A stretch of DNA of 64,000 nucleotides from an uncultured Rhodospirillaceae bacterium (GTDB lineage Bacteria > Pseudomonadota > Alphaproteobacteria > UBA8366). The notes below the pieces were generated by a model, which saw only the letters and a list, made by a program, of their open reading frames with translations, was not told where the DNA came from and did no database searches. A program made the position numbers and the translations under genes. The stretch is taken from positions 62,001 to 126,000 of the forward strand of contig CAJWLM010000005.1 of NCBI GenBank assembly GCA_913043025.1, given 5' to 3'. This document shows, in pieces, positions 36,122-46,277 of this stretch (positions within the stretch are counted from its first letter, which is position 1; each line of letters starts with the position of its first letter).

Positions 36122-36260
36122 GATCTCTCGCCAAAATTATAACTTTCCAATTGCGCGCGGAGTATAGGCATCACACACCAGCCCGCAAGCTACATTCCCA
36201 TTCCAGTAGAAAACCCACAGGCTACTTGTTACTATTTTAATCATACCGGAGGATATCGAC

Positions 36261-36359
36261 ATGACAGACTCTAGTCAAAAGACTCGATTTTTCAAAATAT
36301 CACTATCAAGCTTTGGTCAGTCATTAGTGCGGCTTGTGAAGAGAAAAATTTTAATTTGA
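36261..36359 (+). CDS. Putative small basic peptide (32 residues)
   Basis: A short open frame, too short for routine gene calling, preceded by a strong ribosome-binding site (CGGAGGAT, about seven bases before the ATG). The peptide opens MTDSSQKTRFFKISLSSFGQ and ends SLVRLVKRKILI: polar, then an amphipathic basic tail, net positive. It lies between divergent-looking flanks, antisense to neither gene, in the 272-base gap between argG and rlmN. No homologue is recognised. Only the Shine-Dalgarno sequence argues for reality. Confidence 0.35.
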   Translation: MTDSSQKTRFFKISLSSFGQSLVRLVKRKILI

Positions 36360-36393
36360 ACGCCTAAGGAAAAGATTGGAACCCAGATATTAT

Positions 36394-37524
36394 TCATTGA
36401 TCTAATTTGGTTCGCTTTTGTCGTACACTTTCGCTTTTGAGTTGGCCGCAAGCAGCCAAGATGTCGCGCCCACGGGGTCGCCTTATCACAGAAGTGATCC
36501 CAGCATCATTAATGATTTCATTAAAATCTCGGATGACATTTTCGGAAGAGCATTCGTAATTGGCACCAGGCCACGGATTGAAGGGTATCAAATTTACCTT
36601 AGACGGAATATTTCGCAAAAGTTGAGTAAGCTCACGGGCCTCTTCTAACGAGTCGTTGAAATTTTTAAGCATTACATACTCAAATGTTATTCGGCGAGCA
36701 TTTCGCCCGCCCGGATAATGTCGACACGCATCGAGCAGCTCTGCTATGGGCCATTTCTTGTTTATTGGGACTAAAATGTCCCGGAGTTCATCACGAACAG
36801 CATGCAGTGAAATCGCAAGCTGAACTCCAATTTCGCGACCCACTCTTTCGATCATTGGCACCACTCCAGACGTCGATAAAGTGATTTTACGTTTGGAAAT
36901 GCTGAGGCCTTCATTATCAATCGCAATGAGCAGTGCCTTTTTAACATTATCAAAATTATAAAGGGGCTCTCCCATACCCATCATAACCAAATTGCTGACT
37001 TTCCTGTTGAAGTCAGGGGCTGGCCATTCGCCAAAATCATCTCGCGCCACCATTAATTGTCCTAAAATCTCAGATGGCCCAAGGTTCCGCACCATTCTTT
37101 GAGTACCAGTATGACAAAAGCTGCAATTCAGCGTACAGCCCACCTGGCTTGAAACACACAACGTGCCCCTCTCAGCTTCTGGTATATGGACACATTCTGC
37201 CTCTTGAGCATCATCAAATCGAAGTAGCCATTTTTGGGTTCCATCATCAGACTTTTGATGTTGACTGATTGCCGGCCGAGCAAGCGAAAAATGTTTGGCC
37301 AATTCAGATTGCAGGTCTTTCGATATATTTGTCATTTCACTGAAATCAGCGACACCGCGATTATATATCCAGCGAAAAATTTGCTGCGCGCGAAATGGCT
37401 TCACACCCAACGGCTCAATAACTCTAGCTAAATCAACCCGATCAAGCCCAATCAACGAGAGAAGCTCCCCATTTTCACGGGTCCGTGATTGTAAAGCCGA
37501 AAGGTTGCAAGCTAATTTGATCAT
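36394..37524 (-). CDS. rlmN: Dual-specificity RNA methyltransferase RlmN
   Basis: Radical-SAM enzyme that methylates C2 of A2503 in 23S rRNA and A37 in some tRNAs. The 376 residues have the iron-sulfur motif C130-TLN-C134-SF-C137 (CX3CX2C), the [15 protein letters not shown] loop and a C-terminal catalytic cysteine in LAACGQL. The upstream IalB-like gene ends 12 bases before this start, so the pair is co-transcribed. Confidence 0.96.
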   Translation of the reverse strand: MIKLACNLSALQSRTRENGELLSLIGLDRVDLARVIEPLGVKPFRAQQIFRWIYNRGVADFSEMTNISKDLQSELAKHFSLARPAISQHQKSDDGTQKWLLRFDDAQEAECVHIPEAERGTLCVSSQVGCTLNCSFCHTGTQRMVRNLGPSEILGQLMVARDDFGEWPAPDFNRKVSNLVMMGMGEPLYNFDNVKKALLIAIDNEGLSISKRKITLSTSGVVPMIERVGREIGVQLAISLHAVRDELRDILVPINKKWPIAELLDACRHYPGGRNARRITFEYVMLKNFNDSLEEARELTQLLRNIPSKVNLIPFNPWPGANYECSSENVIRDFNEIINDAGITSVIRRPRGRDILAACGQLKSESVRQKRTKLDQ

Positions 37525-37536
37525 AATACAAGGACG

Positions 37537-38100
37537 CTATTTTATCCGACAAGCCTTACTAATTGCGTTGTGAGCAGCCGAAAAACCGGTAAGTGAATAG
37601 ATGTCTGTGGTCCTGGTTGACCGGGATGAAAGACCGTCTAATGTCATTGTTCTGCCCCTCCGCATTGCATTGACAAGCGCCTGATCCTGTTCGGCAGTTT
37701 GTAACCATGCAACATCTTTTTCCGTAAAAAACAGAAATTTAGTCCCTCCTATCAATGCCCTTGGCTCGCTATCTTTTTTGTAAGTATAACCCGCAAGGAC
37801 ACTTATTTGATTTTTAACCTTTAACCATGGTCGGTGGGTCACATACAGCGCGACATCACCGCGCTTTCGATATTTTCCTTTCTTTTTGATTGGCCTAGAC
37901 CATATGTGACATGTTTTCTTATTTTTACTTTCAACGTAAGTTTCTGCGTTCCAATTGCAGATCAACCTACGGCCTACCTCCCGACAATTTCCGAAACCAC
38001 CTAGTTGGCTCACCTTGGATTCAGCATTAGCGTCGGCCAAACCGCCAGCATTTAAAACCATAACGAACAACAAAATAAGTTTTGTATAAGGCCACATCAT
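37537..38100 (-). CDS. IalB-family periplasmic protein
   Basis: An exported protein of 187 residues. It has a signal peptide (MMWPYTKLILLFVMVLNAGG with an ADANAES cleavage region), then the invasion-associated-locus-B pattern: VALYVTHRPWLKVKNQISVLAGY, FLFFTEKDVAWLQT, AMRRGRTMTLDG, TDIYSLTGFSAA. The start at 38100 has GGAGG six bases upstream; a longer frame to 38154 would overlap the methyltransferase gene. IalB proteins are common in alphaproteobacteria and not restricted to pathogens; their role is poorly defined. Confidence 0.82.
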   Translation of the reverse strand: MMWPYTKLILLFVMVLNAGGLADANAESKVSQLGGFGNCREVGRRLICNWNAETYVESKNKKTCHIWSRPIKKKGKYRKRGDVALYVTHRPWLKVKNQISVLAGYTYKKDSEPRALIGGTKFLFFTEKDVAWLQTAEQDQALVNAMRRGRTMTLDGLSSRSTRTTDIYSLTGFSAAHNAISKACRIK

Positions 38101-38122
38101 CAGCAACCTCCATCCTCTGAAA

Positions 38123-38647
38123 CTAATGACGTACCACCCTACCACCATGCACATGTGGAGCTAATTCCTCAACCGGCCCTCCTACCACTTCGGGTCGTGG
38201 CGCAAATCGACCGCGCGTAATCAACCGGTCATACATCAGAATTGCACCTGCAATGCCAACGTTCACGCAAAATTTTGTTGGTATTTTTACCACGTAATCG
38301 CATCGGGCATTTACTTCAGGAGACAGGCTCCCCTTTTCAGGCCCAAGAATATAAGCCGCACGCTCAGGGTGATTAAAACTTGGAAGATCTGCCGCCTCAT
38401 CCATCAGTTCAACACCAACCAACTGACAATCGCGAGGCAAAACGAGTTTTGAAGCTTCTGGAAACTCGTAAAGAGGAAGATGCTTTACGGTACGTGATGT
38501 ATCTGCTTTCTGAATCTCTTTAAGATCAACCGCAGGCGCAATGGCAAAGATAAAATCCGCCCCAAAAGCGTGTGCAGACCGAAAAAGGTTTCCTACATTC
38601 ATCGGTTTAGAGATGTGTTCAACTCCTATACCAAAATAACCTCGCAT
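38123..38647 (-). CDS. SpoU/TrmH-family RNA 2'-O-methyltransferase
   Basis: A 174-residue SPOUT methyltransferase. Motif 1 is KPMNVGNLFRSAHAFGADF, motif 2 is AYILGPEKGSLSPEV, and motif 3 is KFCVNVGIAGAILMYDRL, making the trefoil-knot SAM site. It is a minimal catalytic domain, closest in style to TrmH/TrmL-like tRNA enzymes; the RNA target is not evident. An operon with the IalB-like gene and rlmN is likely (22-base and 12-base gaps). Confidence 0.9.
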   Translation of the reverse strand: MRGYFGIGVEHISKPMNVGNLFRSAHAFGADFIFAIAPAVDLKEIQKADTSRTVKHLPLYEFPEASKLVLPRDCQLVGVELMDEAADLPSFNHPERAAYILGPEKGSLSPEVNARCDYVVKIPTKFCVNVGIAGAILMYDRLITRGRFAPRPEVVGGPVEELAPHVHGGRVVRH

Positions 38648-38699
38648 CCTTGCCCTTCCACTTTAATTTTCACGAACGTCACGTAAAAATAACCATAAA

Positions 38700-39884
38700 T
38701 CAAGCAAATACGTTTGCCAGCCTGTCCATTGCGGTTGATAACTCACTACTATCACGGGCAAAACAAAGCCTCAGCCAGCCAGCTCCTTCCGGACCGAACG
38801 CTGTACCGGGCGCAAGCCCAACGCCCACATCAAGTACTAACTGCTTTGCGAATTTAAGCGAGTTCTCCATCCCTTCTAAAGCGAAAAAGGCATAAAATGC
38901 TGCCTCGGGTGCTCGATAGCGAACGCGGGGCCATTCAGACATTGCGGTGCCTACAATATCTCGACCTTCCCTACACAGGTCTACCATATCATTAATTACA
39001 TGCTCCCCATCATTTAAAGCAGTTATGCACGCTTTCTGAAGAAAAGCTGGTGTGCCACTAGTGTTGAATTCAATCAAATCTGAAAATGGCTTGGCGAATG
39101 AAGGCGGGTGGGTCAGCCATCCCAACCGCCATCCAGTCATCGCCCAATTTTTTGAGAAGCTATTAACTACTAGCACCGAGTCTTCTGGTTCGATTACCTC
39201 GAGAAAAGATGGGGCCACAAGACGGTCATATACAATCCGACTATATACTTCATCAGCTATGATCCAAATATTACGCAGGCGGCAAAACTCTAGAATTTCT
39301 TTTTGTTCTCGAGTTGACATCATCCAGCCGGTAGGGTTTCCCGGAGAATTAATAAATATCGCTCGCGTATTTTCAGTGCACATAGCGAAAAGGTATTCTA
39401 TGTCTAAGTGCCAGCTCTGTGTCTCACCGTCCTCGTATCGAAGTGGTAATTGACAGACCTCACCACCCATAATATTCGCTGCCGCCTCAGCGTTGGGCCA
39501 AACGGGACCAACCAAAATCACTCTATCACCAGGGTCAATTACAACCTGCATGGCTATCATAATTGCAGTCATACCAGAGGACGTAACAGTAATTCTATCA
39601 GCACCAACCGGCAGCCCATATAAGCGTTGACTGTAATCAGCCAATGCTTCACGTAACTCGGGTAATCCGCGCTTATGGGTATAGAAGGTATAACCCTCTT
39701 CCATAGCAGTTGCAGCTGCATGACAGATAAAGGCAGGTGTTTTTACGTCGGACTCTCCGTACCAAAGGGGTATCACATCACGATTCCCCAGTGCCATTTC
39801 TGAAACCTGCATAATCTCTTGGGTTTTAAGTGCTCTAATTGCGGATCTAATGTTGGCCCGAGAATATCTCCTGTTTTTTGCCAC
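38700..39884 (-). CDS. Class I/II pyridoxal-phosphate aminotransferase
   Basis: A 394-residue fold-type I aminotransferase of the aspartate-aminotransferase-like group. Visible are the glycine-containing TSSGMTAIMIAMQ, INSPGNPTGW, IADEVYSRI and the PLP-lysine motif NSFSKNWAMTGWRLGW. It appears to start with GTG overlapping the acetoacetyl-CoA synthetase stop (TAGTG), so the two are coupled, which is unusual for an amino-acid enzyme and hints at a shared pathway. Substrate not assigned. Confidence 0.9.
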   Translation of the reverse strand: MAKNRRYSRANIRSAIRALKTQEIMQVSEMALGNRDVIPLWYGESDVKTPAFICHAAATAMEEGYTFYTHKRGLPELREALADYSQRLYGLPVGADRITVTSSGMTAIMIAMQVVIDPGDRVILVGPVWPNAEAAANIMGGEVCQLPLRYEDGETQSWHLDIEYLFAMCTENTRAIFINSPGNPTGWMMSTREQKEILEFCRLRNIWIIADEVYSRIVYDRLVAPSFLEVIEPEDSVLVVNSFSKNWAMTGWRLGWLTHPPSFAKPFSDLIEFNTSGTPAFLQKACITALNDGEHVINDMVDLCREGRDIVGTAMSEWPRVRYRAPEAAFYAFFALEGMENSLKFAKQLVLDVGVGLAPGTAFGPEGAGWLRLCFARDSSELSTAMDRLANVFA

Positions 39885-41842
39885 TATGATTTCAATTCTA
39901 TGATATTTTTGAAATTTTCCAGAGCTTCTGGGTTTGCAAGCGCCTCCTTGTTTTTCACGGGCAATCCATGAACCACGTTCCTCACAGCTAGCTCAGTAAT
40001 TTTTCCAGACCGTGTACGCGGAATATCGGCGACTGCGATAACTTTTGCGGGGATGTGGCGGGGTGAGCAATTTTTGCGGACACGCTTCCGAATTTTAGCC
40101 ACTAAACTTTCGTCAAGCTCTTTACCTTTTGTCATCCTAACAAAGAGTATAATTCTCGTATCATTATCCCAATCTTGGCCAATACAGATCGCTTCTTCGA
40201 TATTTACGAAAGTTTCAACTTGGCGATAAATTTCCGCAGTTCCGATTCTCACACCTCCCGGATTGAGCGTCGCATCCGAGCGCCCATAAATTATCATACC
40301 TCCATTTTTGGTTATCTCAACAAAATCACCATGACACCAAACGTTTGGGAAACGTTCAAAGTATGCCGCATAATAACGGCTTCCATCTGGATCATTCCAA
40401 AACCCTATTGGAAGCGAGGGGAAAGATGCAGTGCAAACCAACTCACCTTTTCCACCGCGAACGGGTTTGCCATTGCTATCAAATACATCTGTGGCCATCC
40501 CCAAAGCTAGTACTTGTATCTCTCCACGATAAACAGGGGCCGTTGGATTTCCACAAACAAAGCACCCGAGAATGTCGGTGCCTCCAGAAATTGATGACAG
40601 GCAAATATCTCTTTTAACATTTTGATAAATGTAGTCGAAGCCTTCAGGCGCCAATGGTGACCCAGTCGAGGCAAATGTACGAAGTGCCCGAAGATCATGA
40701 CTTTGAGAAGGCTGAGCTCCACGTTTGGCCAAGGTGTCGATATATTTTGCTGAGGTGCCGAAGAACGTCATCTTTTCTTCTGATGCGAAATCAAAAAGTA
40801 TGTCATCTTTGATTGCAAACGGTGAACCATCATAAAGAAGCAGTGTTGCTTCTGAAGCCAATGCGCTCACTAACCAATTCCACATCATCCAACCGCAGGT
40901 AGTGAAGTAGAAAACGCGATCATTAGGCTTTATGTCACAATGTAGCTGATGTTCTTTGAGATGCTGCAGCAATGTACCTCCTGCACTGTGCACGATACAT
41001 TTTGGGACTCCAGTGGTCCCAGACGAGTACATGATGTAAAGGGGGTGATTGAAAGGCATAAGTTCAAAGCTTATCTGATCTTGGGTCCGGCCTGTATTGA
41101 ACTCACTCCACAAAACTGAATTATTAATCGGTTTTATATCCGGCACCGAGTCTGAAAATGGAACCACTATAACCTGCTGCACACTTGGTAATTCAGCTAA
41201 AATATCTTCCACGCGCGGAAGGCTGACATGCCACTTTTGATCATAAATATATCCATCAGTAGCAAACAAAACCTTAGGCGCTACCTGTCCGAATCTATCC
41301 AGAACGCCCCTGGTCCCGAAGTCGGGAGAACATGAGGTCCAAATTGCTCCAAGGCTCGCTGTAGCCAACATGGCAACAACTGCTTCAGGACTGTTCGGCA
41401 AAAACCCGGCACAACGGTCTCCGGGCTGGACCCCCACCATTTTAAGCGCCGCTGCAATTCTTGAAACCTCTTCATATAATTCGCGCCAACTTAATCTTCT
41501 CTCTATTTGATCCTCTGCACGAAACACTAGAGCTTCTCCATCATCTCGACGGCGCAATAGATTTTCTGCAAAATTCAGTTTAGCATCTGGAAAAAATTGT
41601 GCGCCGGGCATGCTGTTTCCGTCGACCACCACACGATCACCCCTTGTGTCAGCAATGACGCCACTAAACTGCCACACAGCAGCCCAAAACTCTTCTTGCC
41701 TAGAGACCGAGAACTGATGCAATGCTGAATAGCTGTTAAGAGATACTTCGTATTCTTCTTTTAACCAATTCCTGAATGCGGTCATATTTGCACTTTTAAC
41801 ACGGCTACTGTCGGGTCGCCAAAGTGGTTCTGCCACGCACAT
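39884..41842 (-). CDS. Acetoacetyl-CoA synthetase
   Basis: A 652-residue ANL-superfamily acid-CoA ligase. The N-terminal [24 protein letters not shown] and mid-protein [28 protein letters not shown] are typical of acetoacetate-CoA ligase rather than acetyl-CoA synthetase. AMP-binding motif is [14 protein letters not shown], and the catalytic lysine is K614 (TRSGKI). AAGGAG lies directly before the ATG with a tight spacing. It activates acetoacetate for lipid or PHB synthesis or ketone use. Confidence 0.93.
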   Translation of the reverse strand: MCVAEPLWRPDSSRVKSANMTAFRNWLKEEYEVSLNSYSALHQFSVSRQEEFWAAVWQFSGVIADTRGDRVVVDGNSMPGAQFFPDAKLNFAENLLRRRDDGEALVFRAEDQIERRLSWRELYEEVSRIAAALKMVGVQPGDRCAGFLPNSPEAVVAMLATASLGAIWTSCSPDFGTRGVLDRFGQVAPKVLFATDGYIYDQKWHVSLPRVEDILAELPSVQQVIVVPFSDSVPDIKPINNSVLWSEFNTGRTQDQISFELMPFNHPLYIMYSSGTTGVPKCIVHSAGGTLLQHLKEHQLHCDIKPNDRVFYFTTCGWMMWNWLVSALASEATLLLYDGSPFAIKDDILFDFASEEKMTFFGTSAKYIDTLAKRGAQPSQSHDLRALRTFASTGSPLAPEGFDYIYQNVKRDICLSSISGGTDILGCFVCGNPTAPVYRGEIQVLALGMATDVFDSNGKPVRGGKGELVCTASFPSLPIGFWNDPDGSRYYAAYFERFPNVWCHGDFVEITKNGGMIIYGRSDATLNPGGVRIGTAEIYRQVETFVNIEEAICIGQDWDNDTRIILFVRMTKGKELDESLVAKIRKRVRKNCSPRHIPAKVIAVADIPRTRSGKITELAVRNVVHGLPVKNKEALANPEALENFKNIIELKS

Positions 41843-42010
41843 CGCTCCTTCTTAAACCTATCCCATTAAAATTCTTATCATGTCACTAAGAGCTCACCAA
41901 GGACCCTCGGAGTAGATATCAAAGCCGAAAAAGCATATTCTAAGTTGCCGTGACTAAATCTTATTCTTCTGCCCCTCAAAGTTTGAGCAAGCCGAAAAAA
42001 TAAACAGAAA

Positions 42011-42937
42011 ATGATAATTTTGCCAGTCAATCTAAGAAATCGTTGGGATCGTACGCCAGAGAATCTCCGCGGTGCAATGTGGATGCTGTTGATGGCGATT
42101 TTTTTTGTAGCTGCAGACAGCATAATCAAAATATTAAGCCGGCGCCTTGATCCTTTAGAAATAGTATTTTTTAGAAATGTTTTCAGCATTCTCTGGCTTA
42201 TACCCGCAATTGCGAATGCTGGGGGGGTCAAAGCTTTTCGGACTAATAACCCGTGGCTTCAGCTGACACGAGCTACGCTCGGTGGCATTGCTATGATTTG
42301 TATCTTTTACAGTCTCAAATTATTGCCGCTCGCTGATGCCACAGCCGTCATGTTTTCAAGAGCAATTTGGATGATCCCATGCGCTGTTTTATTACTAGGT
42401 GAAACTATCCAGTGGCGTCGTTGGACTGCGACCATCGTGGGGTTTATTGGTGTAATATTGATGGTTCAGCCAACCGAACTTCTTAATTTTGGTAGCGTCA
42501 AAACGGGAATGGTCTTCGCACTGACCAATGCATTTCTTGCTGCGATTATTTTCACCTTAATCAAGATTTTAAAAGGTAGAGGAGAATCAAATCTCACAAT
42601 ATTATTGTGGCATGCCTCAGTTTCAGTTTTGATGACCTCTATTCCGACATGGTTTCTGTGGATTATGCCGACGCCATTTGAAATATTATTACTGGTCGCA
42701 CTGGGTCTGATTGTCACCATTGCTCACTCTTGTTTGATTCAAGCACTGGCAGTGGGCCAAGCAACTGCAGTTACACCATTTGAATATTCGCGGGTATTAT
42801 TTGCAGGGTTAGTGGGTTTCATTTTTTTCTCAGAGGTGCCGACGATATGGACGTGCATTGGCACACTTCTCTTAATCGCTAGCGCTTTGTACATAGCAAA
42901 ACGCGAGGCGTTAGCCGGTAATAACCAAGAAGGCTAA
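42011..42937 (+). CDS. EamA/DMT-superfamily transporter
   Basis: A 308-residue protein with ten predicted membrane helices in two EamA repeats (starts RGAMWMLLMAIFF; second repeat from about GMVFALTNAFLAAIIFTLIK). The family exports or imports metabolites; related alphaproteobacterial proteins include S-adenosylmethionine uptake carriers, but the substrate cannot be set here. Divergent from acetoacetyl-CoA synthetase with 168 bases between. Weak ribosome-binding site, so the start is approximate. Confidence 0.86.
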   Translation: MIILPVNLRNRWDRTPENLRGAMWMLLMAIFFVAADSIIKILSRRLDPLEIVFFRNVFSILWLIPAIANAGGVKAFRTNNPWLQLTRATLGGIAMICIFYSLKLLPLADATAVMFSRAIWMIPCAVLLLGETIQWRRWTATIVGFIGVILMVQPTELLNFGSVKTGMVFALTNAFLAAIIFTLIKILKGRGESNLTILLWHASVSVLMTSIPTWFLWIMPTPFEILLLVALGLIVTIAHSCLIQALAVGQATAVTPFEYSRVLFAGLVGFIFFSEVPTIWTCIGTLLLIASALYIAKREALAGNNQEG

Positions 42938-42949
42938 GAACCACTGAGC

Positions 42950-43549
42950 TCAATTTTTATTAGCAGATCGCCACATTGCAGTGCGTTTTTTCGCATCAAT
43001 AATTTGATCGGAAGACATTTCTTCTTCTATAGCCAAACGATTTTTCACAACCATTTCACGGCCCTCGCCTTCAAGGTGTTCGGCTGCCAGGGACAGCCAT
43101 TTCCAAGCCTCAACAATATCCTGTTTTACACCAACACCAGCATAAAAAAACGTACTGAGGTTATTTTGAGCTTTCCCATGTCCGTTATTAGCTGCACGCT
43201 GAAGCCACTGAGCTGCCTTTGATGAGTCTTTTGGCACACCTTTTCCAAACTGGTAAAATATGCCAAGATTGAATTGTGCAGAGGGATTATTGCCAGTAGC
43301 TGCTTTTTCAAACCAGTAAGCGGCGGCGTTCAAGTCAGAGGGACGGCCGAGCCCTTGTTCATAAATTGTCCCCAGCATGAACTGAGCTCGCACATTACCT
43401 GATTGAGCTAAACTATGAAACAACTGCGAAGACTTGAAATATTTTTTTTGCAGATGCATGCGCATGCCATCCGAAAAACTTTCCGCCAAACTGGGTAATG
43501 ACCATAAAAGCAAAGCGGCTGACAAAAATGGCACCAAGATACTACGCAT
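42950..43549 (-). CDS. Secreted Sel1-repeat protein
   Basis: A 199-residue exported protein with a signal peptide (1-22, cut after SLAES or nearby) and three Sel1-like repeats (AQFMLGTIYEQGLG, AQFNLGIFYQFGKG, AQNNLSTFFYAGVG). Sel1 repeats mediate protein contacts in the periplasm. It overlaps the pterin dehydratase gene by eight bases, so they share a transcript although no functional link is obvious. Convergent with the DMT transporter gene. Confidence 0.87.
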   Translation of the reverse strand: MRSILVPFLSAALLLWSLPSLAESFSDGMRMHLQKKYFKSSQLFHSLAQSGNVRAQFMLGTIYEQGLGRPSDLNAAAYWFEKAATGNNPSAQFNLGIFYQFGKGVPKDSSKAAQWLQRAANNGHGKAQNNLSTFFYAGVGVKQDIVEAWKWLSLAAEHLEGEGREMVVKNRLAIEEEMSSDQIIDAKKRTAMWRSANKN

Positions 43550-43865
43550 GTTCTTTCTCCCGATTCGTTGTCATTTCGTGCACAGTAGAATCTATGAATC
43601 TTGCTAAGAGTATATCCCTTTCGCTGAGACCATCACACTCATGAGTCGTCAGCGTAACCTCAACTTTTCCATAGACATTTAACCACTCGGGATGGTGATT
43701 AATCCGTTCAGCCTCCAATGCTATCCGGGTCATGAACCCCCACGCTTGATTGAAGTCATCAAACTTAATAACCCTCTTGATAGCGTCACTTCCTTGTAGT
43801 TTCTTCCAGGCCGGTAATTCTGTTAACATCGAAGCTAGAGCATCGGCTGATATTTTTGCAACCAT
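43542..43865 (-). CDS. 4a-hydroxytetrahydrobiopterin dehydratase (PCD/DCoH)
   Basis: A 107-residue pterin-4a-carbinolamine dehydratase. The signature is AERINHHPEWLNVYGKVEVTL with two adjacent histidines, followed by the TTHECDGLSERD segment. It recycles the oxidised pterin of phenylalanine hydroxylase, though many alphaproteobacteria keep it without that partner, possibly for molybdopterin. The ATG at 43865 has GAGGG about ten bases upstream; a TTG two codons earlier is an alternative. Confidence 0.93.
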   Translation of the reverse strand: MVAKISADALASMLTELPAWKKLQGSDAIKRVIKFDDFNQAWGFMTRIALEAERINHHPEWLNVYGKVEVTLTTHECDGLSERDILLARFIDSTVHEMTTNREKEHA

Positions 43866-44134
43866 GTTCAATATCCCTCGGAATTTTTGTTTTCACAACT
43901 TTACTTCAACCAGGCATCAATATTATGGCTAAAAGATGTTACTATCTGTATCGACTATAAACGTTTTTTTGTTTGCTACATTATTTGACGTGCTTGTCCA
44001 CATTTATGTTCGCTGTCGGTAGTCTAATATACAAATTTAGCATCTCAAAGAGCAGCGCTTAAAATGCAGGTGACCTAGACCAGACTGCGATCATGAGTAT
44101 GATAGATTGGAACAATTATTTCAGGTGCTAATAA

Positions 44135-44995
44135 ATGGAAATCATACCTCTTGGCAGAAAACTAGGGGCCGAGATAATAGGCATAGATGCTAGCAAGCCG
44201 ATCACACCACATCGCTCTGAACAGCTTCGCGACGCTCTTAAAAAACACTTGGTTCTCTTATTCAAAAACCAAACATTACCCGTTACCGAGCATGTCATTT
44301 TTGCTCAAGTTTTTGGCGACCTTGGGAAGATAGCTGACACTCTTCTTGGCCTTGGAAAACGGAAATATCCAGAGGATGATATCCCTGATTGTGTCAGCGT
44401 TATTTCAAACATTAAAGTAAATAATGAGTCGATCGGAAGCCTTGGTGACAGCGAATGTTTCTGGCATACTGATAGCTGTTTTTCCAATACTCCGCCTTCT
44501 GCAAGTACCTTATATTCAGTTGAAATACCAGATAACGGAGGCAACACGGCCTTCCTTAATATGGTGGATGCGTTAGAAACTTTGCCTGTTGATATTCGAG
44601 CTCAGGTTAACAAACTGTCAATACGACACTCGCAAGTCTATGACAGCACGGGAACCAAGCGCCCAGAGTTTGATGAGGCCAGCGACATTACTAAAAATCC
44701 GGGTCCGACACACCCAATCGTCCGAACTTTACCCGAAAATAACAGGCAAGTTCTCTACCTGGGACGGCGGCTTGGCGCTTATATTCCCGGTTTGACGGTG
44801 AATGATAGTGAGAATCTTCTGGATGTACTTTGGGCACACACAATCCGAGAGTGCCGCACATGGTCACATCAGTGGTGCCTCGGAGATCTCCTTGTCTGGG
44901 ATAACCGAACTACTATGCATCATCGGGATTCTTTTGACCCAAGGCAGCGGCGGCGTCTGCACAAGGTTCAAGTTGCTGGCGAACGACCCGTATGA
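44135..44995 (+). CDS. TauD/TfdA-family 2-oxoglutarate-dependent dioxygenase
   Basis: A 286-residue dioxygenase close in length to taurine dioxygenase and TfdA. The iron ligands are H111 and D113 (FWHTDSCF) and H262 (WDNRTTMHH); the 2-oxoglutarate arginine is in the RQRRRLHKVQV stretch near 270-275. The N-terminal IIPLGRKLGAEIIGIDASKPI is typical. AGGTGCTAATAA precedes the ATG. It is isolated: the 269 bases upstream hold no gene. Substrate (taurine, sulfonate, phenoxyacetate or other) not determinable. Confidence 0.9.
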   Translation: MEIIPLGRKLGAEIIGIDASKPITPHRSEQLRDALKKHLVLLFKNQTLPVTEHVIFAQVFGDLGKIADTLLGLGKRKYPEDDIPDCVSVISNIKVNNESIGSLGDSECFWHTDSCFSNTPPSASTLYSVEIPDNGGNTAFLNMVDALETLPVDIRAQVNKLSIRHSQVYDSTGTKRPEFDEASDITKNPGPTHPIVRTLPENNRQVLYLGRRLGAYIPGLTVNDSENLLDVLWAHTIRECRTWSHQWCLGDLLVWDNRTTMHHRDSFDPRQRRRLHKVQVAGERPV

Positions 44996-45146
44996 CGATA
45001 CACTCTTTAGCATGATGATGCTAAAAGCAAACCTCTCTAAATGATCAACATTGATGGAGTTTTAACTCTTTATTGCTCGGGGCCGTGCCACCGTTAATCA
45101 AATGCCCCTCTTTGATCAACATTCTGAAAGGCCGAGAAATTAGAGA

Positions 45147-46277
45147 TTAAAGAAAAACTGTGAGAACACCCGTATAGCCGTACAAGCGATTATTACTTAT
45201 CTCTCCATTCGCAAAAAAACCAACTAATGGGAAGTCGCCCAATTCGGATGAAATCAGTTTGAGTTCCTCACTATCAGACCCGAATTGATTTGGCCCTCTA
45301 GCACAACACGAAAAGTATAATCCTCCTCTAATCGCACCGATTTCAGTCCGAGACTTTATATCCTTAAGCATGCGCTTCATATCGGTAATTGCACTTTCAT
45401 GGTCGCGACGACAAAATATTACTTGGTCACCGGCGGTAACATAGTCGCCGATCGCCACGACTCCAGTTTCAGGATCTACACCCACCAGGTTACGAACGAG
45501 ATAGTCACCCGTATCGCTGCCGGTAACTGGCAATGCAACAAAAATATAACCAGCTGCACGTTGCAGATCGCGAGACAGCACCTCTCCAACGTCTTCTTTA
45601 AACACATCGAGTGCAGGCTTGCCATCAAGTTCAATCAATAGATTTTGATCTGCAGCGGTTATTCTATGTGGACTACCGATCGGCGAGCAACCCTGCGTCA
45701 CGCCTACCTGCGCTGGTATTTCGTCCAGTGCAAACATAGCACCCGAGAGACCGCCCTCGCTTACGTCATCCGCTAGCTGAAAGAAATTTTGCTGAGACGC
45801 CGTTAATCCCCCAACTAGGAACCCTTCGGTTTCGGAGGATATTTTCTCAATGAGATCATTAATCTTTTGATTCCTCGGGTCTCCATGGACCACCGTTAAC
45901 GGCGATAAAATATTATCAAGCCAAGACTCATGCTTATCAGTAATGGCTGTAATATTGTCTGTCACGCTGTCGAAAATTCGGAATGCTGACTCGCGCGCAG
46001 GCACAATCATTACTACCATTGCCGGTTCGTCAAAATATTCTTTACTCGTAGTGCAAACTCCTAGCCCTACTGTTCCTATCCAATGATCGACCCCGATCCT
46101 GTCCTTAAAGAAGTTTGATATATCACCAAGTACGGCGCTGAAATGATCCGTAACGTAAAGAAATCCAAGTCTATGTTCGGGACTAGCTGCTTTCAGCTGA
46201 GCCGCGCAGTCTTGAGCTACTGACTGCCAATCCGGCCCCGAGCCATGTGCGCTAATAAATGGTGCTGAGTTACTCAT
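45147..46277 (-). CDS. FIST-domain protein (FIST_N and FIST_C)
   Basis: A 376-residue protein with the FIST N-terminal (ligand-binding) and C-terminal domains. Markers are TVGLGVCTT, a GGLTASQ turn, QGCSPIGSPHRIT, FCRRDHESAITDM and ARGPNQFG. FIST domains are predicted small-molecule sensors, usually linked to signalling, but here no kinase or cyclase domain is attached. Its start overlaps the esterase gene's stop by four bases, so it is in an operon with the tesA-like gene. Confidence 0.86.
   Translation of the reverse strand: MSNSAPFISAHGSGPDWQSVAQDCAAQLKAASPEHRLGFLYVTDHFSAVLGDISNFFKDRIGVDHWIGTVGLGVCTTSKEYFDEPAMVVMIVPARESAFRIFDSVTDNITAITDKHESWLDNILSPLTVVHGDPRNQKINDLIEKISSETEGFLVGGLTASQQNFFQLADDVSEGGLSGAMFALDEIPAQVGVTQGCSPIGSPHRITAADQNLLIELDGKPALDVFKEDVGEVLSRDLQRAAGYIFVALPVTGSDTGDYLVRNLVGVDPETGVVAIGDYVTAGDQVIFCRRDHESAITDMKRMLKDIKSRTEIGAIRGGLYFSCCARGPNQFGSDSEELKLISSELGDFPLVGFFANGEISNNRLYGYTGVLTVFL

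Noticed and set aside
44094-44132. Twelve-codon frame upstream of the second TauD-like gene
   Set aside because: No ribosome-binding site and no repeated codons or terminator pair that would suggest a leader peptide.
45042-45123. Eleven-base direct repeat TGATCAACATT at 45042-45052 and 45113-45123
   Set aside because: Only two copies, short and AT-rich, in the gap between convergent genes; chance or a minor duplication is enough.
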